Source of the DNA: Schistosoma mansoni
Lineage: Eukaryota > Platyhelminthes > Trematoda > Strigeidida > Schistosomatidae
NCBI RefSeq assembly: GCF_000237925.1
Contig: NC_031499.1
Coordinates: 1,638,533-1,702,532 of the forward strand
Reading direction: 5' to 3'
Length of the DNA stretch: 64,000 nt
The notes under the pieces are model-generated. The model was not told the origin of the DNA. It saw only the letters and a list, made by a program, of their open reading frames with translations, and ran no database searches. Positions 1 to 11,544 of this stretch are shown here, piece by piece. Position numbers and translations under genes: made by a program. How positions within the stretch are numbered: the stretch's first letter is position 1; the number at the start of each line of letters is the position of its first letter.

Positions 1-595
1 TTTCAATGATTACATTTTGAACATTTAACGAATGGGGTAAAAATCATTCTAATGAAAAATGTTTCTGGTACGTACGTGCAGTCTTAATTTGTCATGGAAA
101 TAAATGATGATATATGGGAGAAAACATTCGTTTGAAATCAACTATATTACAGTTTGATTAGTGAAATGATTTATTTGGTGTGATCATGTATTGGATGGTA
201 AAAAAATCTTTATTTTGCAACCTGATAACTACTACTATGGAGTATGCTACTTATGTCTGTCAACGTAAGTAGTGTGTAATACTAGTCGGAAATGGAAAAC
301 CTGGCAACAGAAGGCTAAGTAGATCGAGTTGTAGAGAATAGAAGGAAAAGCAAAAATAAATCGTAAATTTGAAGAATCATACAGAATGTGAAGAATAAGT
401 GATGTAAATGAAGTATTCAGTGTATGATTCTTATAGTTTACCAAGACACTGTAATTTTGCACTATAATGTATTAGCTGTCCCCATTTATGTACTTGTCCA
501 CAACACTACCAAATAATGGGTTCCAATTTGCCATGATTAGTTGTAATAAACTATGTATTATGTATGAACTACGTACGACGATAAATCAGGTGTGA
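1..595. other. AT-rich stretch without a recognised feature
   Basis: I see no conserved coding, RNA gene or repeat signal. A short minus-strand open frame here has no recognisable motif and looks like a chance opening. Confidence 0.5.
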
Positions 596-1570
596 GAATT
601 ACAGAGGCCTCACTCTTCTCTCAATATCAGGAAAAGTCTTCAACAGGGTTTTGTTAGACAGAATGAGAGACTCCGTAGAACCCCCAATTTCGAAACCAAC
701 AGGCTGGATTCCGTAAGGATCGATCGTGCACTGACTAAATCACAACTCTACAGATCATTGTGGTACAATCAATTGAATGTAATTCATCACTCTACATCAA
801 CTTCATTGACTGCGAGAATGCATTCGATGGTGTGGGCAGGGCAACACTATGGAGGCTTCTTCGACATTACAGCGTTCCTGAGAAGATAGTCAAATCGTTT
901 ATGGAGGACAACTCACCGACTCGGTGTCAGGCAAGGTTGCTTACTCTCATTCTTTCTCTTTCTCCTGGTGATCGACTGGATCATGAAGACGTCAACATCT
1001 GGAGGGAATCACGGGATAGAAAGGGGAAGCTGGTATGCATCTAGACGATTTGGACTTCGCAGATGACTAGGCTCTTCTATCACACACGCAACAACAAATG
1101 CAGGAGAAGACGACTGGTGTACCAGCAGCCTGAGCAGCAGTAGGTCTCAATATAAACAAAGAGAAAAGCAAGACTCTCCGATACAATACAGCATACACCA
1201 ATCAAATTACACTTGATGGAGAAGCTTTGGAGGATGTGAAAACCTTTACAGATCTGGGCAGCATCATTGATGAACACGGTGGATCTGATGCAGATGTGAG
1301 GGCTAGGATCGGCAAAGCAACAGCAGCATATTTACAACTGAAGAACATCTGGCACTCAAAACAATTGTCAACCAACACCAAGATCCTGAAGGACAAAGGA
1401 GAAGAGGAAGACCAAAGAACACATTACGCCGAGAAATGGATACAGACATGAGAAGAGTGAACAACAATTGAATAGAACTGAAAAGTAAGGCCCAGGACAG
1501 AGTGGGCTGGAGAATGCTGGTCGGCGGCCCATGCTTCTTTGGGAGTAACAGACGTAAGTAAATAACTAAG
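596..1570 (+). pseudogene. decayed RTE-type non-LTR retrotransposon, reverse transcriptase and 3' end
   Basis: Fragments of one reverse transcriptase can be followed through all three frames. A piece reading RGLTLLSISGKVFNRVLL (frame breaks removed) lies at about 603-660. The palm motif A region, INFIDCENAFD, lies at about 796-830. The catalytic FADD box is at 1056-1067 and is followed at once by a TAG stop. A connection and thumb region near 1201-1390 reads ITLDGEALEDVKTFTDLGSI and continues. After about 1383 the sequence jumps to the extreme C-terminus (KAQDRVGWRMLVGG near 1483-1520), so an internal piece is deleted. The element ends in gtaacagacgtaagtaaat, the short taag-type tail usual for RTE elements. 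The order of motifs and the tail fit the schistosome SR2/RTE group, but the family name is inference. Frameshifts, stops and the deletion mean it cannot encode an active enzyme. Confidence 0.85.
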
Positions 1571-1734
1571 TTACGATGCTAAATGGTCGTATAAAAAAAA
1601 GAGCAGACGGATATAGATTTATAAAACACTACAAATAAAATGAAAATTGACAATCTAATCATTAGTTTTACATTGAATAATAACGAAACTTCGAACAAAG
1701 TAGAAATTAGTGTAATTTACCAATATTTATATCA

Positions 1735-1875
1735 TAAATAAATAATATATTTGTGGATATCCCAATGAGTAGAAAAATTAGATTTTCTGATGTTTCGTGA
1801 CTCAGTGTCAGTCACTTCTTCAGAAAATAAATAACTAAATAAAAATTAATCCAAGTTTAATTAGTACAATGGAAC
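1735..1875 (-). repeat. family C repeat with a Penelope-type hammerhead-like motif
   Basis: On the minus strand the order is CTGAAGA, an 18-20 nt self-complementary arm pair (agtgact / agtcac), GAAAC, then atcag and a T-rich segment ending in ctactcattgggatatcc. CTGANGA plus GAAA around a hairpin is the hammerhead core. The very short third stem (GAAAC directly against RTC) is the form known from Penelope-like elements. The same block, including the flank with tttaattagtacaa, recurs at 49490-49640. Confidence 0.6.
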
Positions 1876-2048
1876 AAAGAAAGAATATTAGGTGCGATCA
1901 ATCAAGAAGAGGTCTGAACAAGTCAATGTCGTGTCATTTCGGTCAAGGTGACTCATAAGAAATATGCATGTAAATTTGTGTGCATGTATATGTGCACTGT
2001 TAAGGATGAAAATTGTGTGACATTTTTTGGTGAAAAAGAATAAAGTCA

Positions 2049-2085
2049 GGAAACGTCAGGAAATCTAATTTTTCTACTCATTTGC
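2049..2085 (+). repeat. family C fragment, plus strand
   Basis: The sequence gaaacgtcaggaaatctaat, followed by the tttttctactcatt segment, is the downstream half of family C. It lies in the opposite orientation to the copy at 1735-1875, so the two form a loose inverted pair about 175 bases apart. Confidence 0.55.
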
Positions 2086-2916
2086 GTTATTACAATCATA
2101 TTAATTTATTTATAACAATCTACCTAATGCTCAATTTATTCGAAATTATCAAATCAAAACTTGGTAATGATACCTATAATATTTGCATTAGTAAGATATC
2201 GAATTCTGTAGGATTTAATAGTCATAACATTAAAGAATTTTCCTCAATTAATTCACCAGAAAGAAGATTCTTACCAGGTCGTAATATGGAATTTGATAAT
2301 AGTTTGGTAAAGTCTTTAGTGAGATTATTGTAATAGTATGGTATATATTATTGAAAAGTAGCAAGCTGAATGAATTCATTAAGTGAAAATAAATTATATA
2401 TGTGTTTGTCTCTAGTCATTAGAGAATACAAATATGCTTTTGAATCAGAATACCGCGTCAAACGACACTATGGCTCAGGACTGTAAGTATATAGCACCAT
2501 AACGATAACAAAAAAATAGTGAATGGGGTGTTGGGTCGCCTAGATTTAGGCCAAATTAGAACTTGATCGTCAGAAATTGATCATAGATGATCTCAGAATT
2601 GGTTAATGAATCTTTAGGAAATTCTCTGTCACATAGAAGTCACACAGCTACTGGAAAAGCTCAGAAGTGACCTGCCTTACCAGGATTAAATGATGTAAAT
2701 TTGAATCTCACAAAAAGCATTATTTTCTTGAAGATATGTCTTAGTAACCAAGGAGTCTAACATGAAATCATTAGCAAAATTTTCTACCTGACATTCAAAG
2801 CTTGTATAAATTCATTTTTGATTATTTGTACATAGAAAAGAATGCCTTTTTTTACTTTAAGCCATAGATATCCATCATATAAGAAAGATTTATATAAAAA
2901 ACATGATATTTCTGTG
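2086..2916. other. unassigned AT-rich sequence with one weak open frame
   Basis: A plus-strand open frame (2082-2333) is Asn/Ser-rich and has a possible splice acceptor (tttgcattag at about 2195) and a possible donor (gtaaag at about 2308). It could be a small exon, but nothing in it is recognisable and it starts inside a family C repeat. No other feature was seen. Confidence 0.3.
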
Positions 2917-2942
2917 GGATCCCCGGGTACCGAGCTCGAATT
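2917..2942. other. cloning-vector polylinker (pUC/M13 type) in the assembly
   Basis: Twenty-six consecutive bases run through BamHI (ggatcc), SmaI (cccggg), KpnI (ggtacc) and SacI (gagctc) sites into gaatt. These are the overlapping sites, in the same order and spacing, of the pUC18/19 multiple cloning site. Flanking DNA on both sides is AT-rich fluke sequence. A match of this length to a synthetic polylinker is not expected by chance, so this is residual vector. The sequences left and right of it may not be contiguous in the genome. Confidence 0.93.
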
Positions 2943-2975
2943 AAGTTTCCGATTTCCAGACAGTTAACAGACAAC

Positions 2976-3325
2976 TATTTTAATAGTTGAGATCATGAGT
3001 CAGTTGAAAAATCTGGAAGCACTGGATGACCGTTTCGTCCTATTGTGGGACTCGTCGACAGTGCGCATCTACGGTCCCGCCTCGCGTGATTCTAATCCAG
3101 GACGCATCAATCTCGCGAGTGAGCTCTTAACCTCTAGACCACCGAGCCGACATCCAACGGTGTTAATGTCTGATTTCAACAAATCCACGAAATTGAGCCA
3201 CATCTACAATTGCCTTCAGTGAGTTAATATCTCACAACAGACCCTGTTGAACTCCACTAGTCACTGCTTCTCATTAGAACTCCGAGAAATACCTCTTGAA
3301 GCCAGTCACAAGTGAGCATATGTTG
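2976..3325 (-). repeat. family B hammerhead SINE, minus orientation, 5'-truncated
   Basis: Read on the minus strand, this has the distal body (cagtgaccagtggagttcaa-like), a tRNA-like head with A-box and B-box traces, then the hammerhead region and the tail gaccaccatgg-like segment. The ribozyme is broken: where CTGAGGA should stand the minus strand reads gtcgacgag, although stem II and GAAAC survive. The left end lies about 33 bases from the vector polylinker. A diverged terminal piece with inverted aagggtt / aaccctt arms follows at about 3345-3378. Confidence 0.75.
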
Positions 3326-3379
3326 TTTAATATCAGAAAGGGTTACTATAATATCCACAAAAAACCCTTCAGATAACTA

Positions 3380-4548
3380 TTTCTCAAGGTATATTAAACA
3401 AAGCAGTAAGTTTTACATTTTAGCAAAATAAATTGTTAATGACTGAATTTGAATAGAATCAGACAATGCATATTGAAAGTTGTTCAAAATTTGATCCAAG
3501 TCGTTTGATTATCTACAAGAAATGCTTATAATATTAATTACATAAAAAATCTATGTTTCTATACAGAATGATCAAAGTTGATGTGGTGTTTGAATTATCA
3601 CCAAAAATTTCTTTTGTATTGATGACTGTTTTGAATGTTGAATTCCAAATACAGTCCATTCGTTCATGCTCATCTAATACTACTTGATTACATTGCGTTA
3701 TTCCTGGGATTACTAGTTTATCTCATAATTCAAATACTTCAAATCATCACAATTGATGAAAACAATCTATTTTTCTTATATTTTAACTCACTTGAGAATT
3801 GTATAATGAATAACTATGTGAAATACCCAACATACATAGTTGAAAACAAACAGTCGAATCAAATCGAATCAAAACAATGAAAGGTAGATTTCATTCAACT
3901 TCCTTTAAACTTAAAAAAAACATGTTATAGATCTTATATTAATGATACCTTTGATCTTATCATAATTCATTTTCATTATAAAACAAACGGATATAGTAAT
4001 AATAAATAGGATTAAAGAAGAAACAAAGCGAAAACAAAGAAAACTGTTCAAAAAAAATGTTATTCATAACATGTAATTACACTTAATGAAAACAATTACT
4101 AATTCAATTACTTCATATTCATAATTGAATTCAATTCTCTATTTTCGTTTCATTTTTATGAAACAGTTTAATGGAAAACGAAAGAAAGTTTTCTTGTGTT
4201 GACAATATCAATGAATGAAATTGTGTTTATCAGTCTATTGAAATATAGAAAATGGATGTATCGTTATATGTTTAGAGTGTGATGGTCGATATTCGATATT
4301 GTCCTTAAACTTTGTATATTGTTCGTCCTGATAACTGTTACTTGATAACGCCCCCAATGGTGTATAAATCAGAAGGCGAATATGAAGTGTTAATTGAGTT
4401 TATTATTGAACCACACACAGATATCCAGAATTACAGGAACGTTAAGCAAGCATGAAAGAATAGTGCCGTAAAGCAAGCGAGTGAGCGTTCGAGTCGAATA
4501 AGCGAGCGAGTAATCGAGTAAGCGAGTCATGAACAAGATTAAGATGTA
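3380..4548. other. unassigned DNA; gagcgagc-rich patch at about 4478-4530
   Basis: No coding evidence. 4280-4440 has a promoter-like look (gtataaatcag at about 4360) but only one copy is present in the window, so an LTR call is not supported. The patch at 4478-4530 consists of irregular gcgag and gagt units. Confidence 0.35.
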
Positions 4549-4574
4549 CATATATATATATATATATATATATA
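4549..4574. repeat. (TA)n microsatellite
   Basis: An uninterrupted TA dinucleotide run of about 26 bases. Confidence 0.95.
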
Positions 4575-5431
4575 AACATTGAGGAATGGTGTAAATATTC
4601 TATTAAGGAAATATAGTGATTATGAAAATAACTTACATTTTAGATATATGAGAGATAATTCTTTACTTGATAGCAACGAAAATGAAGTGGGAAATATGAA
4701 AGTAATAACAACAAATCTGATTAAAAATGAAAAGTAAGATAATCAGATAATGATAATAATAAAAACACATGGCATCAGTGTTGATTTCTTTAGAGAATAA
4801 GGAATTACATGTGTTATTTTTGCATGCACAATTCAAGCTTGAACTGTTCTAACTACTGACGACTCTGACCTGGTTATATGTTTCATTCATGCTCCATTTT
4901 TATTTATACTTAATAGTTGCCAAGTGGAGACTCATCTCTCATATACCTAAATTGTAAGTTATTTTCATCATCACTATATTTCCTTAATAGAATATTTACA
5001 CCATTAATCAATCTTTTTGTATCATTTGAAACCTCTAAATATATTACGATGTATCCATTTCAATAGATTGATATACACATTTTATTAAATCAATATAAGA
5101 CTACACAATTTCATTGAATGAAATTGTCAACACAAGAAAACCTTCTTTTTTCACTGGTTTATCATTGTTTAAACTTGTTTGAATCCCACCTAAATTGTAT
5201 TACAGTTTGTGATAACACATGTAAACAGTTGTTAATGAGAGTGCTTTACAAAGTATGAATCCTTTCAACAACTTAACTACATATCTAAATGTAATTATAT
5301 ACATACGTTTTTCTTGCAAAAAAGGGATTCAAATCGATTGAGAAATGAATGATTGAAAATTAACTTTTGTTTATGTATATATGATGAAGGTTAGTTTTCA
5401 CTTGACCTATTTGATAAAAAACTATCTTTAT
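4575..5431. other. AT-rich stretch without a recognised feature
   Basis: I see no conserved coding or repeat signal. Two short inverted matches occur (aacttacattttag and ctaaattgtaagtt; tggtgtaaatattctattaagg and its complement), giving a loose hairpin between about 4590 and 5005. Confidence 0.35.
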
Positions 5432-5668
5432 AAGCAAATATGTATAGTGGCTGGCAGTGGAATCCAGGACGTGCGTTTCATCCTATTTGGGACTTGACAG
5501 ATGGATATATCTGCATCTCAGAGTTGATGTTCACTCTGGGACTCCAACCCATTACCTTTCACTTCAAACTCCATCGCGTTATCCACTCGGCCAATGAGTC
5601 CTGATAGCCACTTGCTTGTGCGATGGGGTGAAGTTCAAATTCATTTACTATTGTTTGTTTTTGTTCAC
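5432..5668 (-). repeat. family A (Sm-alpha-like) hammerhead SINE, cut by the gap
   Basis: Minus-strand unit: from gcaaatatgtatagtgg through the hammerhead region, the B box complement and the A box complement, to the caatggggtgaag segment, where the assembly gap interrupts it. GAAAC is present, but the CTGACGA box reads ctgtcaa, so self-cleavage is not expected. Confidence 0.8.
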
Positions 5669-5868
5669 NNNNNNNNNNNNNNNNNNNNNNNNNNNNNNNN
5701 NNNNNNNNNNNNNNNNNNNNNNNNNNNNNNNNNNNNNNNNNNNNNNNNNNNNNNNNNNNNNNNNNNNNNNNNNNNNNNNNNNNNNNNNNNNNNNNNNNNN
5801 NNNNNNNNNNNNNNNNNNNNNNNNNNNNNNNNNNNNNNNNNNNNNNNNNNNNNNNNNNNNNNNNNNNN
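5669..5868. other. assembly gap, 200 N
   Basis: Exactly 200 undetermined bases, a conventional placeholder length. One side is a family A repeat and the other a TA microsatellite, both hard to assemble. The true length is unknown. Confidence 0.99.

Positions 5869-5898
<30 letters not shown>
5869..5898. repeat. (TA)n microsatellite at the gap edge
   Basis: A TA run of about 30 bases that probably continues into the gap. Confidence 0.9.
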
Positions 5899-5901
<3 letters not shown>

Positions 5902-8084
5902 GATGTCACCAGCTCGTATTGTAGTGTGGTCTACTTATATCCCCATAAGTAGTATATGGTGATGGTCAGTCATAGAATGTATTTTGGCAGAAGACCAATA
6001 AGGAAAGGATCGAAATGAAGCGCAATTGGTAGGAAAATGCATGAACAATGGATTTAGAGAATATGAACTGATATTTACAGAAGGAACAGTGAAGATTGAG
6101 ACAATTGTTTGTTATTTTGCAAATTAACTGTTTAATTGTATGGTTATCAGAATTTAGTGAGATAGTCTGTAATTTGTGTCCAAATACATTCGATTGTCCC
6201 CACCAATGTTCTTGTTCACTATAGTATGTCACTTTAAAGAAATGTAGTGTAAAAACCTTTATTGTCTCACAACAATATGCTATACATTAAGTTATGTATA
6301 GCTAGTCGGATAAAATACTTCAAAACATTGTTTAATAGATTGTATTTTAAGTTACATCTCAGAAAATAGTGTGGAAATGTAAAGAAAACAGCAAGTATCT
6401 ATGGTGATTGTTGACTGGGTACAAGTCAATGCCAGTTTTTATTTAGTTATTAATGATGATCTAGTTGTATCAATCAGCTTAGGATAAATCCTTTAGTGAA
6501 AATGAACTGACATAGTGAGGAGTCTTTTATATTTAGACATTAGAAACAATCATCATGAAACTTTGAATTTAATCAGAGTAATGTATAGATTTAACATCCA
6601 GGGAGCATCATAACAACTAAGATTATAAGACTCAAGCCTATGAGAACAAACCCCCAAGTTCATGGTTTGTCAGTGAATGTCATCAAGCCCATAATACTAT
6701 ATCAAATATTAATTAACAGTAGACAACTATATAAGTAACCGTATATACGATTTTGAAGCTTTGGGAAATCAAATACTGGAATGCTAGGATTCTGCCTCAA
6801 TGATCCAATCGTTTTCATTGTACGATAAATAATACAAATAAACTGTTTTATCTAGAGCTTTAAATTCTTGCTATGCCGCGTACTACCAGACTTCTTGAAT
6901 GATAGAACCCGAAACGTCGTAAAATGAGAGAAGACAAACGACTAGTAAGTAGAAATGTATTTCCCAACACAGTGTCCAATATAGTACAAACACTTCATGA
7001 ATTTATAGTTTTTGGCTTTTAACATCCTTTAATTTCGAAAAAGGGTGGTAGGGGATCATACGTGCCGTGAAATTATTGTCGACCGAAGTAAATCACCATT
7101 CCGAACAGCCAATAGGCACAGAGGGGGTCCTTCTTATTCATCCAAAAGGGACAGGAGGTTTGCCAACAAGTCATCCTTACATAGACATATTGTGAATCTA
7201 TTTGAAGACTAATGATTATTGTACATGTGTAAAAGGAACCAAATATTTTCCATCTATGTAAAAATTACAATCAATAATTGTAATTCTATTTATGTATATT
7301 TTCTCTAATTACATGTACTCATGTGGTTTTATTAAAATAAATGTAACCATCTATCATCAGTCTATATATATATACATAACTACTACAACTATTGATATGT
7401 ATTCCTTTACCAACTATTATTCAGTTAAAAAAAGAATTGTATTGAAATGGTTCTTATCTAACGAATATTTCACATATGTTAAAGGGGTGGAATAGGATGT
7501 AAATGAATGAGAATGAAACTGTTTGACATTTAAATAATGAAGAATGGATTTTCATCATGTGTATATGTGTGTTTCAAGTGAATTAAGAGTTTCGGTAAAG
7601 ACTGTTAAAATTCCAAGCTAAGTCAAAAGTCAGAATTATTATCAGAGTCCTGTTGTGATTAAATGATTGAATATATGCAGCCACGTTGGGTGATAAGATG
7701 AATTGGGCATAACATCCTATTTATACGATCACAGGAAACCAACAAGCAAACTAACATCTTAAGAGCTTTATGTTTGGTTTCTTCGGGAAATATTTCGGAT
7801 AATGAAAACCAAGATATGATTAGCATAATGCCAAGGATGGGAAATAGTGCATTGAGAGTTGAAAAGAGGAAAAAACTCATCATCGCGGTCACTCATTGTA
7901 AGAAATATGTGGATTATGTTCCAGTCATATGTAATGAGTATTTAGGTGTGGTTCTGCTATTCGATAGACTCAACAGCTTAAAGAATAATATCTCACTTAC
8001 TTTGTACAAAATAATGACCGATTTCGGTTTTATACACAATTTTGAACTTAAAGGAGGATGAAGTAGTATAGCTGTCAGATTATA
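5899..8084. other. unassigned AT-rich DNA
   Basis: Short open frames (5966-6232 minus, 7292-7495 plus, 7774-8061 plus) have no recognisable motif. The last has a fairly mixed composition and might be an exon, but no clear splice pair supports it. A slightly GC-richer patch at 7055-7160 shares about 40 diverged bases (gccgtgaaat and neighbours) with 15420-15465, suggesting another old repeat. Confidence 0.3.
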
Positions 8085-8165
8085 AGATTAGATCAGTCGA
8101 TCGACGATATATTGATAACCTATGAAATATATCTTCGAATCTCCTCGATTCTGTCTTTTGATTTC
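8085..8165 (+). repeat. family F fragment
   Basis: A segment with gatcagtc, atatattgatarcctay and aaatatatcttcgaa is matched in the same orientation at 52405-52475. The nature of this repeat is unknown. Confidence 0.45.
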
Positions 8166-8295
8166 ACTTGATGGGTATGATTCATTGTAGAAGGTGTTAC
8201 TGGTTCAAGCATTGTCAAACTCTAAGTACCTTCAGTATCATATTTCAAGTTGTTTGACGTCATCAAGAATAAAGTAATCTGTAGTGAATAATTTT

Positions 8296-8432
8296 TTTCT
8301 GGTAAGCGTTTTTTAGCAAGTTGGTTTTCTATGGAAAGGGGTCGCTAACCCCATGCCCAACCCTCCTCCTTTACCCGGGCTTGGGACCGGCAGTAGCCCC
8401 CGTGGGAGCTACAGGCAGAGCTAAAGTAATCT
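8296..8432 (+). repeat. family D repeat
   Basis: A GC-richer block with ccatgcccaaccctcctcct, cccgggcttgggaccggcag and the motif gtgggagctacaggcagagc. Reverse-orientation relatives occur at 37913-37980 and 58180-58290. The 37.9-kb copy abuts a gtaagtaagtaag tail, so the family may be the 3' part of an RTE-like element (inference). Confidence 0.6.
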
Positions 8433-8777
8433 GTAAAGAAAAGTTTAAAAATGTATCTACTATTTTTGTTTCATTTATTTATGTGTTCAATGGAATAACT
8501 GTTTTCTTAAATAATCTTCATGGCATCCATTTGTTTTTATGTTTATTATTCTCCCTTTCAAAATCTTTGATAGGGATCACTTATTCATTGTGTAAATATT
8601 ACAGAGAAAAATTTAATTGAATTTCGTTATTCATGAATGATTATTGAATGTAACATAGAAACTGTTGTATTTAGGTGTTTTTATTGTTTTTGATAGTGAT
8701 ATATTCAAATCTTTCATATGAATAAAAGCATTGGTGACATTTTGCATCATTTCAAAGTGTTATATTTTCTAGTTAAT

Positions 8778-9048
8778 TAATGTAGAATAAGAGACTGACC
8801 AGTTGAAATCCTAAACATCAATGTGAATTTAAACTTCATTCCATTGCACAAGTAAGTGGCTATCAGGATTCAGTAGCTGAGTAGATAACGCGATGGCGTT
8901 TGAAGCGAAAGGTACTGGGTTCGAGTCCCAGAGTGAACATCAACTCTGAGATGTGGGTACATGCAGCTGACGAGTGCCAAATAGGACGAAACGCGCTTCC
9001 TGGATTCCACTGCTAGCTACTATCCATCTTCGCTTGTAATGTAGAATA
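8778..9048 (+). repeat. family A hammerhead SINE with a 12-bp target duplication
   Basis: The unit spans 8790-9036 and is flanked by the exact direct repeat TAATGTAGAATA (8778-8789 and 9037-9048). It contains an A box (tagctgagtagataacg), a perfect B box (ggttcgagtcc) and a hammerhead at about 8968-9005 with CTGACGA and GAAAC. The cleavage triplet is ttc rather than gtc, which loses the second base pair of stem III. It is the cleanest simple, uninverted copy and shows where the family's ends lie: it starts at agagactgacc and ends at ccatcttcgcttg. Confidence 0.9.
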
Positions 9049-11321
9049 CGGTATAAAACTATAACACTCGAACGTATAGAATCTTCATAGTCACAAATCA
9101 GAAAATATAAGACAACTGGAGAAGTGCTTGTTGAGTACGGAAAATCATAGGTATTTATAGATATTAGAGTTTATTATATCAACATTAAAGTTCATCCAAT
9201 TCGCAAAGAGGTATGTTATGCTACTGTCCAATAGTAGTATGCCACGTTGATATTCTAGAAAACTCCATCATGTTCTTATTATATGGAAACTGTTTGGCTT
9301 CTTTAGGGCCTCTGGAAGCTCCGTCATAGTTTTTAGAAGATGTCCCAACATAAAGAATGTGTTAATTCAATATTAGAATGATAATTAGTTAAGAAAATGA
9401 ACTCTTTTCAGAATTGTAATTTTGTAAACGTTATTGTCATTTTACAATGTCTATAAAGTTAGAATAAAGAAACTTATACCCCTGTTTATAGTTTTCACAT
9501 TTAAATGTTTCTTCTTTGAAATAAGATGTCGCCACATTCGAATATAACTGATAACATAGATTCAATGGTAAAGTATATAAATTCTTTGTTAATTTTCAAA
9601 CTTGGGGTTCTTGCATTGAAAAAACTCAATCAGGCTGGCTAGTTGAAATCCTAATTACTAAGATTATTTCACATATATACTTTTTATATTTAATATCTTT
9701 GTCAGTAGAGCTCAAATGTTTCAACATATCAGGTTGTGTAATCTTTATTATTACATCAGTGTAGTAGTTCACCAAAATTTTACATATTCACATGTAGAGT
9801 CGGTATCATTTATCGAATACGAAAAAGTGAACACCATCTTCTGTTTCAACATGTAATTTTGAATTTTTGGTGATTAAATACTTTTTTGGTTAGTAACCAC
9901 TTTGTGATGTTTACTGCCAAAAACCTTTGTTATTCATTAAACTCTCTTCGAACATACCAAGATTCTTTACTCTGTTGATTTCAGTATAAAATGGACTTAA
10001 TTATTGTAGTTTATGAAAAAATTTACGAGACTGGATACTTAATAGAGAGTTGAATAATATGTATTTATCAATATACAGTAGTGGAGATTAGGTTTTTGAT
10101 TAAGATCATGAACCGATTGACGATAGACCACCGTGCTCATAGCTGATGATGATATATATATCTCCGTATCGGACTAGGTTGTTACCAGTTTTGCTACTAC
10201 ATCAGTCAACCTGTTTATCGAGTTTGTAATCCATGTGTAACATAATAATAATAATAATATAAAACGAATAGTAAAAGTTCTCTTACATACTATTTTATGA
10301 TGCTGATAATAGAAAAAAGGTTTGTATGAATGTTTTGCCATATTTGCTTAGAAGATAAATCAATATTTCAAATCTTGTAGATAACTTGTAGTTATTTATT
10401 TCATGCTTTTGTTATGTCTTGAAGACGTCGGTAGACAAAATCATGAACTGAATGTTTACGAATTTGATCTTGTTTCAGATTCGGTACGAATACGTTTCAC
10501 TTTCTTGCAAACCATACTGGAAAGAGTTGTACTGTTTAGCTTAATACTTTCCTATGTAGATATCTTAACATTTTTGGTCAAAAGTGGTCGATTTCCATAT
10601 ATTTATACCCTATCCTTCAGTTTCTGATAACTATTAAGAAGACGAAAAAAAAGTAAACTAGAATGTGCTTATATTCTCTGTTTATCTCATTTTGAAAGTC
10701 ATGTAATTCTGGTAATGATTTACCTACACTACGTATATATTCGATAATTCTGAATATTTTTTGTACACAGAGTGCAAGTATAGATTTGCTATATTACTGC
10801 ACAACAAATTATTTGGAGCTCGTTTTGCACGTTGTGGTCTTTCAATTTAATAGGTCAATTTTGAAGCTTTTATCGTTCCAGCGGGCACAGCGTACTTCAA
10901 AGATATACACTCTTTGACAGTCTTGTCCGAAAGAACAATGAAAGCTTCACAAGTAAACCATCTAGCTCAGAGACCACAGCACCTCCAACATCCTCGTCGT
11001 GAGCTACGAATATTAAGCATCGTGCTCTCATTACGGTCAACCAAAATCATGAATATCGAGTAAAGTACTTGACAAAAACACTAAATCATTTCTATAGGCA
11101 ACTGTCTTATCCATGCAACAAAATATATTACATTATTTTATATTAATTAATCAGATAACATCTAAATTTATATCGGTTTAAACACGTTTTCTAAAAATGG
11201 TGTATTACAATAACATTGACATTGAATGAATTTCCAATAAAGCTTCAGTCAGTTTACAGTATTATGCAACTGACACTCATTAGTTCTTTGCTCGGCAAAA
11301 ATCATACTATTCCTTTAAAAG
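9049..11321. other. unassigned AT-rich DNA
   Basis: No supported gene. A GC-richer patch at about 10855-11050 (gcgggcacagcg, ccacagcacctccaacatcc) looks like an old diverged repeat, but I found no second copy in the window. Confidence 0.3.
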
Positions 11322-11322
11322 A

Positions 11323-11541
11323 GTGCTAAAGTCAAATGGATTAAAAGTATTCAACAGTGCCATCTTAAGACATCTTTGTGACACAGAACATCAAGTCGAT
11401 ACGCTGAAGTCTTTCAAAGTGATTAATAAACAATCAAACTTCAATCTTCTGAAATTTGTCGAAGCGATAGTAATCAAACGTCTAAAACCAGATCTATGTT
11501 TTAGAAAAGAGTCAGTAATAAATCTTCCTTTGCCTTGGTAA
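11323..11541 (+). pseudogene. Penelope-like element, endonuclease C-terminal fragment
   Basis: An open frame of 72 codons reads SAILRHLCDTEHQVD, then a basic and hydrophobic stretch, then FVEAIVIKRLKPDLC, and ends LPLPW followed by a stop. In my recollection, an SxIxxH segment followed by an [AE]EAIxIxxxKPxLC segment and a terminal LPW is typical of the C-terminal GIY-YIG endonuclease region of Penelope-like retroelements. Everything upstream (reverse transcriptase, catalytic GIY motif) is missing, so this is a 5'-truncated remnant. The family is inferred from motifs only. Confidence 0.65.
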
Positions 11542-11544
11542 CAT

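Noticed and set aside
4280-4440. Short LTR with a TATA-like box
   Set aside because: Only one copy in the window, no TG...CA pair with matching flanks.
5559-5909. Open frames across the N gap
   Set aside because: They consist largely of undetermined bases and repeat sequence.
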